Source: Odontocerum albicorne (Eukaryota; Arthropoda; Insecta; Trichoptera; Odontoceridae). From it: 64,000 bases of DNA. Shown in pieces: positions 31,745 through 42,202 of the stretch (positions are counted from its first letter, which is position 1; each line of letters opens with the position of its first letter). The notes under the pieces were generated by a model. The model was not told where the DNA came from and did not search any database. It saw only the letters and a program-made list of their open reading frames with translations. A program made the position numbers and the translations under genes. Location: NCBI GenBank assembly GCA_949825065.1, contig OX463848.1, positions 27,180,699 to 27,244,698 of the forward strand, in the 5' to 3' direction.

Positions 31745-31934
31745 AGAATCTCTCGAGCACGTACATAACTCGTGGTTCATAATTGAACGTGTTGGCAACA
31801 CTACCGCAAGTAAGTAGGCAAAAACACTCGGCATGTGCATACGAACTCTTTTACCAGACTGGGACCCTTTTTTTTAAACTTTTTTTAGGTACCATTAGGA
31901 ATCGAACCAACTAGGTCACGACGGAGGCCGTCAG
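31745..31934 (-). mobile_element. SINE-2Y copy, head truncated internally
   Basis: The minus strand begins CTGACGGCCTCCGTCGTGAC and CTAGTTGGTTCGATTCC. The A box has collapsed directly onto the B box, losing about 40 bp. The Y tail follows as the complement of AACTCTTTTACCAGACTGGG and GTTGGCAACACTACCGC. Confidence 0.75.
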
Positions 31935-33062
31935 ATAAACTAATTAAGAAAAAGAAAATGATTATAAATATAATGAAATTAAAACAGAAGAATGTGTATG
32001 AAAATTAGAGAAACGAATTGAGATTTTGTGGTTAAATCATCACATTCGGCTATATACGAGTACTAGTATGATGTAAAAAATCTGTATTAGGGAAAGTGCT
32101 CATATGATCTTTTCAATATATAATGTAAACGTAAATGCGAAGAAGGGCTGAAAACAATTAGGGATGGATTACTGTGAGGAGAATTTCCACGCATTAAAAA
32201 CTATGTAGAATATTGTCCAGAATAGGGTATTCTAGACGAAGGTACATATCTCGAAAAGCCTATCCCACATACTCGTACATAGTGGTACGAAACCAAGAAA
32301 GGAACATGATAGCGTATTTCAGGTTTAATATTTCAACTGGTATATTTTTGACATTTTGAGTTCAATGCGTTTGGTTAGATAATTTGTCAAGTAATCAAGC
32401 AAAAATATTACTTTTATTATTGCACAACAAAATATTCTGACAATCTTGTTTAAAAAATGTTTTCTATAAAACATATTCGATATATTTTATTTGTATCAAT
32501 TGTATTCCATGTGCCTTATTTGTTAAGAGAACCAGCAAATATCGTATTCACTTTCAAATATTAAATTTAACAAACGTCCCCCACATTTTTTGCGCTCAAT
32601 CACCAAGTGAAAATGCAATTAAAATTAATCGATGTGGATAAGTCTGATTTGCTAACCCACAACACATTCCAGGGTTTTATGTTATAAATTAAAACAAAAA
32701 ACATTTATTTTCAAATAAAATTTTTTTTCTGTCTCTCGCCGAACGTATTGATTTATGTTTCTTCCGGAACAGACTTAATGTAAACTGACTACAATTAATT
32801 TGTTTTATGTTTTTTTTTGTCTTCGTTTTTCTATTCTAAGAGTTCTCTCAATTTTGAGTGTTTCTTTTGTTCAGAATAAATACGGGATAATAGTTTTTAT
32901 CAAAACAATAGAAAAAGTTTGATAATGGATTTTCCGCCAATGTCGGTTGATTGATTTTAAGATATGTAAAGATTGTCGATATTATTTGAGGATGAACATT
33001 ATACGATATTTGAATCAGTACATGGGTATTTATAGTTTAAAAAAATAATTTATTAATACCTC
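31935..33062. other. Unassigned AT-rich DNA, two scar motifs
   Basis: TACGAGTA at 32055-32062 and TACTCGTA at 32270-32277. No coding signal. Confidence 0.45.
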
Positions 33063-33316
33063 CTTTGACATCTTTCGTACCCTAGTTAGAAAGACGCTGG
33101 TCTTTTACTCAGGGATTTTGGGTTCAATTCGCGACGGTATCCAAAGAAAAATGCCTAACGCATGCGTTAGGCGTATGCGAGTGTTATTTGTCCACATGCA
33201 ATAAAATTTTACGTACACGTACGATAGCGAACTATGAGATAGTTGCCAATTTCAGTGGTTCTTGACTACTGGGACCGATGACAATATTGTCTCCCGGCCT
33301 CGTTCTTCAACAAGTC
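33063..33316 (+). mobile_element. SINE-2Y copy, head plus tail
   Basis: Head: CATCTTTCGTACCCTAGTTA, AAGACGCTGGTCTTTTACTC, and B-box-like GGGTTCAATTCGCGACGG. Tail Y: CGATAGCGAACTATGAG, TTTCAGTGGTTCTTGAC and GGGACCGATGACAATATTGT. It contains the inverted repeat TAACGCATGCGTTA near 33157. Confidence 0.8.
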
Positions 33317-33637
33317 CATTTGTGGAATTCATATATGTGGAGTACCGTATGAATGAATTCCTTCATGTATAACTTATGATATTTGTTTATATGACGTTCG
33401 AAATCAATGCATTTATATTATTTTGATGTTATGTGTATATTTAAAATATAAATTAAATAATACATGGAAGTCATCAAATATACATAAAAAGCCGAGTCCC
33501 AGGAATTTCAAATCCTTTTCTTCCATGCACCTTGGCTCATACAATTTAGCTGACTTTTTAGATTTACATTAATACCTCCATTTACGCGGGTAATAATTGA
33601 TTGTTCGCTTCCTGATGGTACCTAAAATAGTAATAAA

Positions 33638-33740
33638 AATTGTTCCTAGTCTGGTAGAGTTCATTTGGTAACAATACTCGCATGTGTTGAGTATTTTTGC
33701 TTATTTATTTGCGGGGTGGGGTAGTGTTACCAACTAGGAT
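33638..33740 (+). mobile_element. SINE-2Y tail fragment
   Basis: CTAGTCTGGTAGAGTTCATT, GGTAACAATACTCGCATGTG and GTAGTGTTACCAAC match the first part of the Y tail at 20900-20980. Head and distal end are missing. Confidence 0.6.
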
Positions 33741-34852
33741 ATTTTTGATGCAATATAACGACCCCTCCTAATTATTTGTTTAATTAGTAATCATCAATTG
33801 TGGGACGGGGTTTATGAGTGAGCACATGGACACGACAATGATAAAAACCTCCATTTTGTGGGTATAAGGAACCGCTTAGTTAGTGTTTTAATTCTTTAAG
33901 CATAAATTTCACGTATTTGTCTTCAATACAAAAACACTCGGCTGAAACATTCAGGTTTTGAATTCACATCCTTACAAACACACTAATCCCAAACTATTAC
34001 ATGCACAATTTTAACCGCATTATATTTAATATTAATTTCGTAACATCGAACTTAGCAATGATTAACTTGTCGCTCAATTTATGTTATTTTTTTGGTAGGT
34101 TATGTCTCCTATGCGAGTATTACCTGCTTCAATATCTCGTAACAACCTTCAGTCAGCCTGTCAAGATCGTCGTTCCGTTACATGCTTCAATAATAATTGT
34201 AGTCTTTTACTACTCATATTTTGCCTTTTCTGCTTCAGGACATTCCTTCTTTTTTAATGTATAATTATTTAAAATAAGCGATAGCACGTATTTCAAATGT
34301 CGTTACGTACTGTACCTGGAAAACTCGGCCGTGCGTGGGCAATAATCATCAAATTAAATCGTTTTCAAGGGACCTTTTAAATCGTAACATTTTTAAAAGT
34401 GCTTCAACATCTCCTTAAACTTCATTATTTATATCTGGATAATCTGAATTTTCAATTAAGTATAATTTTTATTACTAAAATTCTTTATTTCGTTTAAAAT
34501 TTCAAAGCATTTCGCTGCTGCTTTTTACAGGAGAAAAAATCATGATTCATGTTTTTTTTTATCTGCAGTGAACATCAGTCATTGTTATACGCAATCCATG
34601 TCATCAATGGAACATTTTCAGCCCATTCTATGAATGGATGTGCCCTTATGTATATATTGGTTGATTCTATTAGTGGAGGCTGACTATATGTGTAGAGCTT
34701 TGGGAGTGACGAGTTGTGGTGAAGAGATACCGCAGACAGACATTCAAAACCCACCCTAAGTTGTATATCTGATTGTTTCATAGAAAGTAGCAATTTAGCA
34801 AGCAAACAGTCTTGACAGATGAAACGTTATTTTCAGATGGCAAGTAGATCCG
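33741..34852. other. Unassigned AT-rich DNA
   Basis: The 87-codon plus-strand frame (34001-34264) is rich in F, Y, L and V from T-rich codons; no signal peptide pattern or domain. The 76-codon minus-strand frame (34575-34805) is likewise unrecognised. Confidence 0.45.
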
Positions 34853-35112
34853 TTCGGCGGCCATGGTCTGGCGGTTAGCATTCACGCTAAGCAAGTTGGC
34901 ACCCCAGGTTGGATTCCTGACGGATTCACTTCCGAACTTGTTTTACCCTTAGACCATCATACATAATTTCCGCAAGCATGAAAGGTGATTGATTAATTAC
35001 TACCAGCAACCGTGACTTAACGATAAGTATTCGCGCTAAGTACGTGAGCTCTCCCGGTTAAATTCCTGGTGGATTGTTCCAAACTAGTTTTATACTCTTA
35101 GGGCATTTCACA
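34853..35112 (+). mobile_element. SINE-4, dimeric tRNA-derived element
   Basis: Two related units lie in tandem about 150 bp apart. Unit 1: GCCATGGTCTGGCGGTTAGC, ATTCACGCTAAGCAAGTTGG, CCAGGTTGGATTCCTGACGG. Unit 2: AACGATAAGTATTCGCGCTA, AGTACGTGAGCTCTCCC, GGTTAAATTCCTGGTGG. Each is followed by a similar stretch (CCGAACTTGTTTTACCCTTA or CCAAACTAGTTTTATACTCT). Unit 1 keeps clear A- and B-box-like blocks; unit 2 is more decayed. No other copy is in the window. Confidence 0.65.
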
Positions 35113-36407
35113 TCTGAATGAATTTTTTTCTGTGAATTATGTGTGCCGCTTATCATAACTTCTTATAATCTTACTGAGCAAAACATAAATAGCGTTCTTT
35201 AAAATTCCTCCTAAAGAAAAGCTGCAGTAGATTATACGTGCTGATCGTCTTGGAAGTTTAATCTTCTTACCATCGTAAATTTTGTTTTCATATGTCAAGA
35301 CTGTGTGCTTACTGAAGTGCAACAGTTTGCATACATTACCTCTGATACACGCACTAGCGTTTTCCATCTACAATATTGCTGATAGTCATACTCGATCACG
35401 AGCGATATCTTATCGTATAGATCCAATTTTGAAAACGTCTGCAGATTTTAATTTGTTTCAGCCTTTTGTTGGGCTGATTTATAAAGTGCTATATTTGGTC
35501 GCTTTATATCGCTCTTAGAATTTGTAAAGCTACTTACAAATTTTCTGCTTCAGATGAAATAATTTATGATTGTGTTAATATTCACAATAATAAAAACATG
35601 TTTTTATTAAAAAAAAATATAACCTCCTTAATCTTTATTTAATTCTTACTCAAGTTTAATTGTTTCATTTTAAGAATCGGTTTATTTAATGATCAGTTAA
35701 AATTTATAATTTTCATTTAATTATTACATTTTTATGGATTTTCTTTCAAGATTATTAAAGGTAGTAAAGAGATTTCGATATAACATTTTAATTGTTAGTC
35801 AAATAGTATTTTAATTGTAAAATTTACTAGATTCTGAATGTCCTTCGAAGTCGATTCACATTTAAGTTTAATAAACCATTTCGATGTTATCAAACGAAAG
35901 TAAAATTCTAACTAAACCGCCTTAATTCACATTCTTGTCTCACGTCTCTGTACGCGGAGTTTGGGTTTAGAAAGCAGAGGTTAGACGTGAATTTTCTTAA
36001 TACTAAAACAATGAAGATATCACGTATTTGATCTACAGGTAAAAATTTTACGTGACAAATATTAAATGCTAGTTTTCTCTTTATTTTTTATTAAATCTCT
36101 CGATTTAAAAATGTTGAAACCTTCTTACTTTAAAAAGCCTCGAAAATGTACTTGTTTTTGATATATTTATTAGGTTCTTTCCGGATATTTGTTTTTATTG
36201 ACTCACGTATCAAAGTAAAAGCTCGGCAAAAATCGAAATAAAGCTCTTATTGTTTGTATGTGAATTTTGTAAAAAAATGGTTATTTCAATAAAAAATCTT
36301 GGTATTAAACTTGACCTACGAATTTTGAAACCTATCACTTTGTTTTATCTCATTCAAACTTAATATAAAATTATGTAGAAAAAATAGAACAACAGTCATT
36401 TCATTTA
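35113..36407. other. Unassigned AT-rich DNA
   Basis: Overlapping frames at 35137-35518 on both strands show no domain. The rest is featureless. Confidence 0.45.
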
Positions 36408-36455
36408 TATAATAGCCCTATGCGTAAAAACTTTAAGTTTGGCTGATATGTACAT
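36408..36455 (+). repeat. Repeat block 'CCCTATGCGTAAAA'
   Basis: ATAGCCCTATGCGTAAAAAC followed by TTTAAGTTTGGCTGATAT. The same block follows the LINE-A copies ending at 36776 and 58040. It is therefore probably LINE-A 3' UTR, and this one a leftover of another copy. Confidence 0.7.
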
Positions 36456-36461
36456 ACCGCG

Positions 36462-36815
36462 TTTATGAGGATTAGATATGAGTGTGGACTTGAGGCTGAT
36501 GTGTTGATCAAGATGATGATGAGCACTCTTGAGATGATTTGGGTACGTGGAACGAATGAATGAAAAAATACTTACAAAGCAAACGTTAGTGGAATACATG
36601 ATAGAGGAAGGCCAATGAAAGTATCGTTGGATCAATGGTATGATATTTTGAAATAAGGAAATGTAAAAAGTTGGAGAAATTGTATGGATTCAGAAGAAGC
36701 GAAATATGCGTTTCAGATGGGAAAGTTTGGTGACCTCTCCTTTCTTCTTACCCCGATAGGGCGATGGCAAGTAATAACCCTATGCGTAAAAGCTTTAGGT
36801 TTGGCTCATACATCC
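36462..36815 (+). mobile_element. LINE-A relic with 3' block
   Basis: Contains TGTGGACTTGAGGCTGATGT ('CGLEADVL'), AGATGATTTGGGTACGTGGA ('RWFGYVE'), CGAATGAATG and the 'RGRPMKVSLDQW' stretch near 36605. The end is CTTCTTACCCCGATAGGGCG, then the ATAACCCTATGCGTAAAAGC block. Several frameshifts. Confidence 0.75.
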
Positions 36816-36954
36816 TGAGTTCGATGCTTAAACACATCTCGATGTTCCTCATTTTGAAATTTTGTCGCAATCGGAAGGGTCTGAAGACTTTTTGATGACC
36901 AAATTTGCTCTTTATACCTATTTAATCTTGTAATGTTTCGTCCTATGTTATATG

Positions 36955-37128
36955 TTATGGCGGGTTTGTTGTCATCTGGCAATCAATCAACCAGAAAAAA
37001 TGTTAGGGGCTTTAAATGAAAACCAGACTGGTATCTTCTTAAAAATGAATTTGGTTCTAACAGGAGCCGAACCCGTAATCCCGGTTGGAAGACAGTGGTA
37101 TAACCAACTTCTCCACAAAGGTCGTCAA
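36955..37128 (-). mobile_element. SINE-2X copy
   Basis: On the minus strand: GACGACCTTTGTGGAGAAGT, a poor A box, then CTTCCAACCGGGATTACGGG and TTCGGCTCC (B box). The tail is the complement of GGCGGGTTTGTTGTCATCTG and GGCAATCAATCAACCAG. A 69-codon plus-strand frame here is antisense to the SINE and not a gene. Confidence 0.75.
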
Positions 37129-37804
37129 TATGTACTTGTTTGTATATTTTTTTTATGCTGAGTGACGAAATGATTCCAAAAATTTAAAAAGGAAATAAAT
37201 TCACTCTTCTTAAGAAGAAAAAAAATCAGAATTTTACCAAATTTTATTCATCTTCTCTTTTTTTTAAAACGTAGGCTTACGTTCATAATTTTAAGAAGAA
37301 AAAAAATATTGAAATATTTCGTTATGCAGTTCACTCGTAAAAAAAAGGTTAAGTTTTTTCGTTCTAGTATTTTGGTTAGAATTTAAATTTAATGTTTTAT
37401 CGGATATCTATGCTCTTTTTGCAATTTTTTTATTATCATACTCGTATATAGGTTATCAACGTTAATTATTTCATTGTATAAGTTGTATATGCTTATATAG
37501 GCTAACAATTGAATCATATATTTCAGAATGGCCATTATTCCCGAGGATTCACTTTTGGGAAATTTAAAAAAAAGTGCACTGTAAAATTTTGGAAAAAAAT
37601 GTATTTTCTTGTACAAAGGAGAAATATAGTTTTTATGTTAGTGGATATAGTAAGAAGAAAAAAAGAACTAAATTTTCGTCTCTTTATAAGTTGTTGGGTT
37701 TTCGTTGTTTCTGTAATACACACATTTTTAGGTGAATCTAGAAATAAAAAATATTGTTTTATATCAAATTAAATGTTTATTTCTCAAAAACATATTTTAA
37801 ATAT
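37129..37804. other. Unassigned AT-rich DNA
   Basis: Repeated AAGAAGAAAAAAA tracts (37210, 37290, 37650) and overlapping Lys- and Phe-rich frames. TACTCGTA at 37439-37446. Confidence 0.45.
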
Positions 37805-38885
37805 TCAATTATCATCATTAGGGCTACCATCTAACTCACGGTCACACGTCGGCCAATTGAACATTTCTGTATAAAATGCCGAAATTGGTTCCTCATCTGG
37901 CAGATACCTTTCAAGTTTTTTTATGTCTTGCATTTTTTTTAATATTGATTGGTATACAACCATCCGCGTATGCTTTCCTTATGGGAAAACTAATAGAATC
38001 TCTGTTACTATTACGTAGCCTAAAGGAATTTTCCTGAAATCCATCAATGAACTCCTTTGCGATGACAAGACTTTCATGTTTGCACGAATGGATTAAGTGC
38101 CAAAACTGCGATATTTTGAAGCTGATCTTTTGTTCTATCGAAATGTTTCTGCCAAGTGATTAATTAGTTTGAGCATTGTCTTCTTATAATACGTAGACCA
38201 CCAATTTTTAAATCGAATATTTGATTTGTATTAGGCAAATCTACTGTGAAACGCTTCAATGTTTTTTCTGAAGACAGTATTAGTTCAGCATACTGCTTGG
38301 GGATATAAAAGTCCCTATCGCAGGGTAAAAAAGAATGTCCTCTTGTAGGATAATATTGCTCAACTGTTTTAAATATCTTTGTTGAAACTAATGGTGAGAA
38401 AAACCTTATAATAGTGTGATTTCTGTCTTGGGCAGCGCATGCATCGGAAAAAATGTGAAAGTTTTCTATTTTTTGGAATTCCGGATCACCGTTGAGATAC
38501 TCTGTATAAATGAAACCACTTCGTTAAGTCCTTTGGTTCCTATACCCTCATGATGTACATAGAATGTAGCCTTGTCATCTTTAAGATTATGAATAAACAG
38601 AACATTAATAGTCAGTTGTCCCATGTAGAAAGTTTCTTGAACTGGAATCAGTGGTAGTTGCAAGTTTTGCATGTAATCAATGCAAATACCACCCGTTTTT
38701 TCATCGAATTTGCACTTTTCCGAAATTGATTTCAGTTTGTTATAAAATTTGTTGGCCCTTCTCACATGAACAGCTTTTTCAGCAGCTGCCACAGTCAGTG
38801 GAAAAACAATGTCTTCTATGGCTGCGTTCATACTGTATTGCAGAAACACCAAACTTCCCGAAGTTTTGGGGTTTCTGCAATACAT
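37805..38885 (-). pseudogene. Transposase-like pseudogene (uncharacterised family)
   Basis: A 139-codon frame (38466-38885) contains ANKFYNKLKSISEKCKFDEK, ICIDYMQNLQLPLIPVQETF and YVHHEGIGTKGLNEVVSF. After a frameshift near 38515 the reading continues FHIFSDACAAQDRNHTIIRF and YYPTRGHSFLPCDRDF. Later frames give WWSTYYKKT and a last frame LERYLPDEEPISAFYTEMF with a TGA stop at 37805-37807. I recall this series (DYMQN..LP, FSD.C.GQ.RN, RGHS..PCDR.F..K, NWW..YYKKT) from unnamed arthropod and cnidarian proteins that look like DDE transposases; it may be what databases list as a DUF. At least three frameshifts and several stops; the N-terminal third is unclear. Confidence 0.65.
38835..38883. repeat. 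Imperfect 22-bp inverted repeat
   Basis: GTATTGCAGAAACACCAAAC with TT faces its near-complement AAGTTTTGGGGTTTCTGCAA with TAC around a CCCG loop. A related direct copy, GGTTTCTGAAATACGTG, lies at about 39018. The hairpin coincides with the upstream edge of the readable transposase-like region. Confidence 0.85.
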
Positions 38886-39459
38886 GTGTTTTTTTTAAAT
38901 ATATATTTGGTCTATTCAATTCAACAATTTTTGGTTTGTCTTCACTATAAGACGTGTCTACCCCCAAACAATGAAAATCCTTAGAAAAGGGAAAATCGAA
39001 AAAAATGTGAGTTTTTGGTTTCTGAAATACGTGATTCAATTATTTTGTATGGCGCCTTTGAATAACTGAAGTTACTCTAAAAGCCGCTAACCAGAGGTAA
39101 AAAAATCTTGGGTTTTTAATGTCTAGCCTTATTATATTTATCATTTTAATCGTCATTGTTATACGAGTATATGACAATGCACCCTATCTCTCTAAAATAT
39201 TACAAAAAATGCAATAAAAGTAATCAAATACCATAACAGGAATAAAATACCATATTTATTAAATATCCGATGTAAGAACGATTCACAAAACTGTAAATAT
39301 GTGACGTGAGTAATGAGTTCAACCATTTTAGGTTGTATTAAGTTAACACAAAATGGTCAAAATTTTCTCATGCTTCATTTCTGAAGCATAAAATAATAAT
39401 TTATGTATAATATATTATATACGAGTACGATGAGAATCGGTGTGATAAGTGTTTTATCT
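38886..39459. other. Unassigned; two scar motifs
   Basis: The 86-codon minus-strand frame (38779-39039) contains NHVFQKPKTHIFF and a similar THVLQKPQNFGKF, reflecting the repeated GGTTTCTG(A/C)AATAC phrase. No domain. TACGAGTA at 39162-39169 and 39420-39427. Confidence 0.45.
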
Positions 39460-39612
39460 GCGTGGGCGGATGCGAGTAACAGGTTGACCCGATTTCGAGC
39501 GGCCGCTCCACCCCATGGGCGGCTTATGCTATCGGTCTGTGGGCGGCCTGGGGGCCTAAGGCCACCCCAATGGAGCAGTACCTACTTCGTAGGAACTGTT
39601 GCGCGTTAGACT
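39460..39612. other. GC-rich block of unknown origin
   Basis: A sharp rise in G+C within AT-rich DNA. It contains the 12-bp palindrome GAGCGGCCGCTC at 39497-39508, then GGCGGCCTGGGGGCCTAAGG and CCTACTTCGTAGG. A 68-codon frame (39403-39609) crosses it without a recognisable motif. Candidates are the end of an unknown mobile element or a regulatory island. Confidence 0.4.
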
Positions 39613-40045
39613 GTTAATTGCGATATTTGGGGATGGACTGTGGTCATGTTTTATTTTTTAGTGACGACAGTTCCAAAGTTTTCTTTTTGATTATGAATGA
39701 ATATTTAAGTGTAAATTGTAGTGATTTATTTAGTCGATTGTTTTTTTTTTATTGAAAGTAGTTTTTGGAGTGTAATATTTTTCGTAGATATAAATTAAGT
39801 TTATCTATAGTTATTCTAGAGTTTCTTTAGATTTATGTAGGCAAACGTTATTTACTTGATTTTCTCTTTGTTTTTTGACTGCTAACGAGAGTCTGCAGTC
39901 ATCAAAACTTACCTACAGGTTTTTCTACACCAACTAGATTGATACTGTGACTAAAGCTACAATTTAAAAATGTTTACTTGAATTCGGATAATTTCTCTCT
40001 TTTGTAATTCCTTAAAAAATGAGAAGATGCTCGAGGGTCAATCAT
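39613..40045. other. Unassigned AT-rich DNA
   Basis: T-rich, with no frame over 60 codons. Nothing seen. Confidence 0.5.
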
Positions 40046-40345
40046 ATACATACATACCATCACGCTATTTTTCTATCGCAGTAGACAGAGAGAAGAGAGC
40101 GCCAGACTGTTTTATCACGACACACATATTTTGCCTCTTCTAAATCCATACAATTTCTCAAACAACTCCTAAAATTTCTATGACTTTTCTCATTTTCTGC
40201 TTTCAAAATATTTTTTACTTTATTCAAACATACTTTCCTTGATTTTCCTGTCATGCGTCTTCCACTCGCATTTGCACTATATATATCTGTTTTGTTAGTC
40301 TCTCTTTATTCATTCGTTCCACATGCTCAAACCTGGCAAATGGCT
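40046..40345 (-). mobile_element. LINE-A relic, C-terminal end
   Basis: The minus-strand frame reads GKSRKVCLNKVKNILKAENE, MDLEEAKYVCRDKTVWRSLL and SVYCDRKIA, a direct counterpart of the 30702-30956 tail. The 3' signature is CATACCATCACGCTATTTTT on the plus strand. Upstream decays after 'RFEHVERMNKER' near 40330. Confidence 0.8.
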
Positions 40346-40437
40346 GTAAAAATTGTCACATCAAAATAAGTTCGCCATATTGTAATATACGTAGTGCTAA
40401 TAATATTTTAGCATTTTCTCTAGAATACACTTTTTTC

Positions 40438-40475
40438 TTAAATTTGTTAGATGTAAATACATCTAACAAATTTAA
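40438..40475. repeat. Perfect 17-bp inverted repeat
   Basis: TTAAATTTGTTAGATGT at 40438-40454 pairs exactly with ACATCTAACAAATTTAA at 40459-40475 around AAAT. A direct repeat AAATAAAC(T/C)AGTATTATT follows immediately. Confidence 0.9.
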
Positions 40476-40519
40476 ATAAACTAGTATTATTTTGGTTTAA
40501 ATAAACCAGTATTATTCAC

Positions 40520-41213
40520 TGCCCCTCGTTTAAATTAATATTTTCAGCGTGTCTCTCATTTATGTCCGACATATTTATTTAATATTACAAAATAAGTAAA
40601 AATTGTTTAAAAAAATGTAAATTATCCAAGTTATAAACAAGCAAAATGATCTCAAATTTGTATTTTCCTCGCTTGGGTAGTATTCCACGCGAAGCTCCGG
40701 GTTCTCTGCAACATTTCTGTCTGATTTTCCTCAAGTCCAACTAAGATATATATGGCCAGTGAGAAATTACTACTTGTTTTGTAACGTTTCTTTCTAAAAA
40801 GATTTATGTTCTCTTCCTAGACTGGTCAGTGGCGTCACTTGTTTTTTGTTTAGATTTTTTATGGCTTGTTAGCAAAAAATAAGTAATCAATTTGATTTCT
40901 TCTATGGCGCCGTTTATTGACCTAAGTCACTCCAATGGCACCTCTTTGTCACTGTAGCATCTCTCAATGAGTGTAATTTTAATAATCCTCTTTAAAATTT
41001 CAATATTCTATGCCTCCTTACACTTCATAAAAAAATCTGTTCCATGCTATGTATATCTCAAAATCGCGTTGGTCAATCACGTTATTTTGTTTAATTTTTT
41101 CCCCCAAAAAACGTATCTTAAATCCACAAAAACGCTATTAAATAATTGCAAGTATAATAATATCTGAAATAACACACGTATCTACATACGAGTATATAAA
41201 AACGGACGTGGGG
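40520..41213. other. Unassigned AT-rich DNA
   Basis: TACGAGTA at 41187-41194. The small frame at 40967-41167 has no motif. Confidence 0.45.
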
Positions 41214-41216
41214 TGG

Positions 41217-41645
41217 TTAATCCAATGGGCCCAGTCAAGAGAAATCCTGAGTTACGGCCGCTCTACCTTCTTCATGTCGTCCTTGACTGGCCATGCCGTC
41301 AAGCTCTGGTACCAGTTACTGAATGCCGTAATACTTTCACCCTCATTAGCTTTCTTTAAACAACGTCTTTGAAAATATTACATCTCTCTTCAATGACGAA
41401 ACATGTTTCTCCATAGATCATATTTGTTTATCCTTTCTCATCTCTTTCCCAGTCTTTGTTTAGATTTGGAAATATTCATTTCTTTTGAGTGCTTTAAATA
41501 TTTGAAGGTTTTTAACTTTTTTTGTCACTTTTCACCCAGCAAATGACACTTAATATATCTGCGCACTTTTGTCTGGTTAGTTGGAAGATATTATTTTATG
41601 ACAATAAAATCGCTATTTGTTTATTTTACAATAAAGTGCCTATAT
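41217..41645 (+). mobile_element. LINE-C relic, ORF2 end and 3' tail
   Basis: From about 41255 it reads YGRSTFFMSSLTGHAVKLWY, QLLNAVILSPSLAFFKQRL, a stop, then KYYISLFNDETCFS. This is the tail of a Jockey/CR1-like ORF2 ('RSSFF..SFT..AVRLWN.LP..I..SPSL..FK..LK.YYIS'). The 3' tail at 41572 is TGGTTAGTTGGAAGATATTA. The first 25 bases (TCCAATGGGCCCAGTCAAG) resemble the 112-bp satellite at 51.9 kb. Confidence 0.8.
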
Positions 41646-42202
41646 AAATAAATAGAATCCGCTTAACCGATGTCAAAGAATATTACCGAACTTTCGTTAA
41701 CGTTAACGACATGTGGCAATTGTGCAGGGTTTGATGTGGAATATTAGAATTCTTGTTATCTCGACTTTAAGTATGTCGGGTATTTGTTTTTATTAACGTT
41801 ATAAATACTGGATAATAATATAATTGTTATTGATTATAGGCATCTTGGTTTGAATAATAATTTCAGAAATCATTCGTGATACTTATTAGTTAATTTTTGT
41901 AAATTTGGAAACAAAGTTTTCTTAAAGGGGTATTTTTTTTTACAAAACAGCGCTATTTAAGTCCTCTTTTGTTGTTTTAAAGCAACGTGTGTATACCATC
42001 CGCATTCAGTTCAACTTCCCCTGTAAATTTCAGGGAGAGATCATATCCCGGCATTCGCTTTCCTATATTATTCTCCTCCAAGACGCCGATTTTAGGTCTC
42101 AGGCATTACACCACTTTATCTTAATGTTATATGGGGTCATTTTTGTTGGTAGCTGAGGTCAGAACAGCTTGATCAAAAAAATATCACGTAGAAGCTAGAA
42201 CA
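41646..42202. other. Unassigned AT-rich DNA
   Basis: Short self-complement TTAACGTTAA at 41698. Nothing else. Confidence 0.45.
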
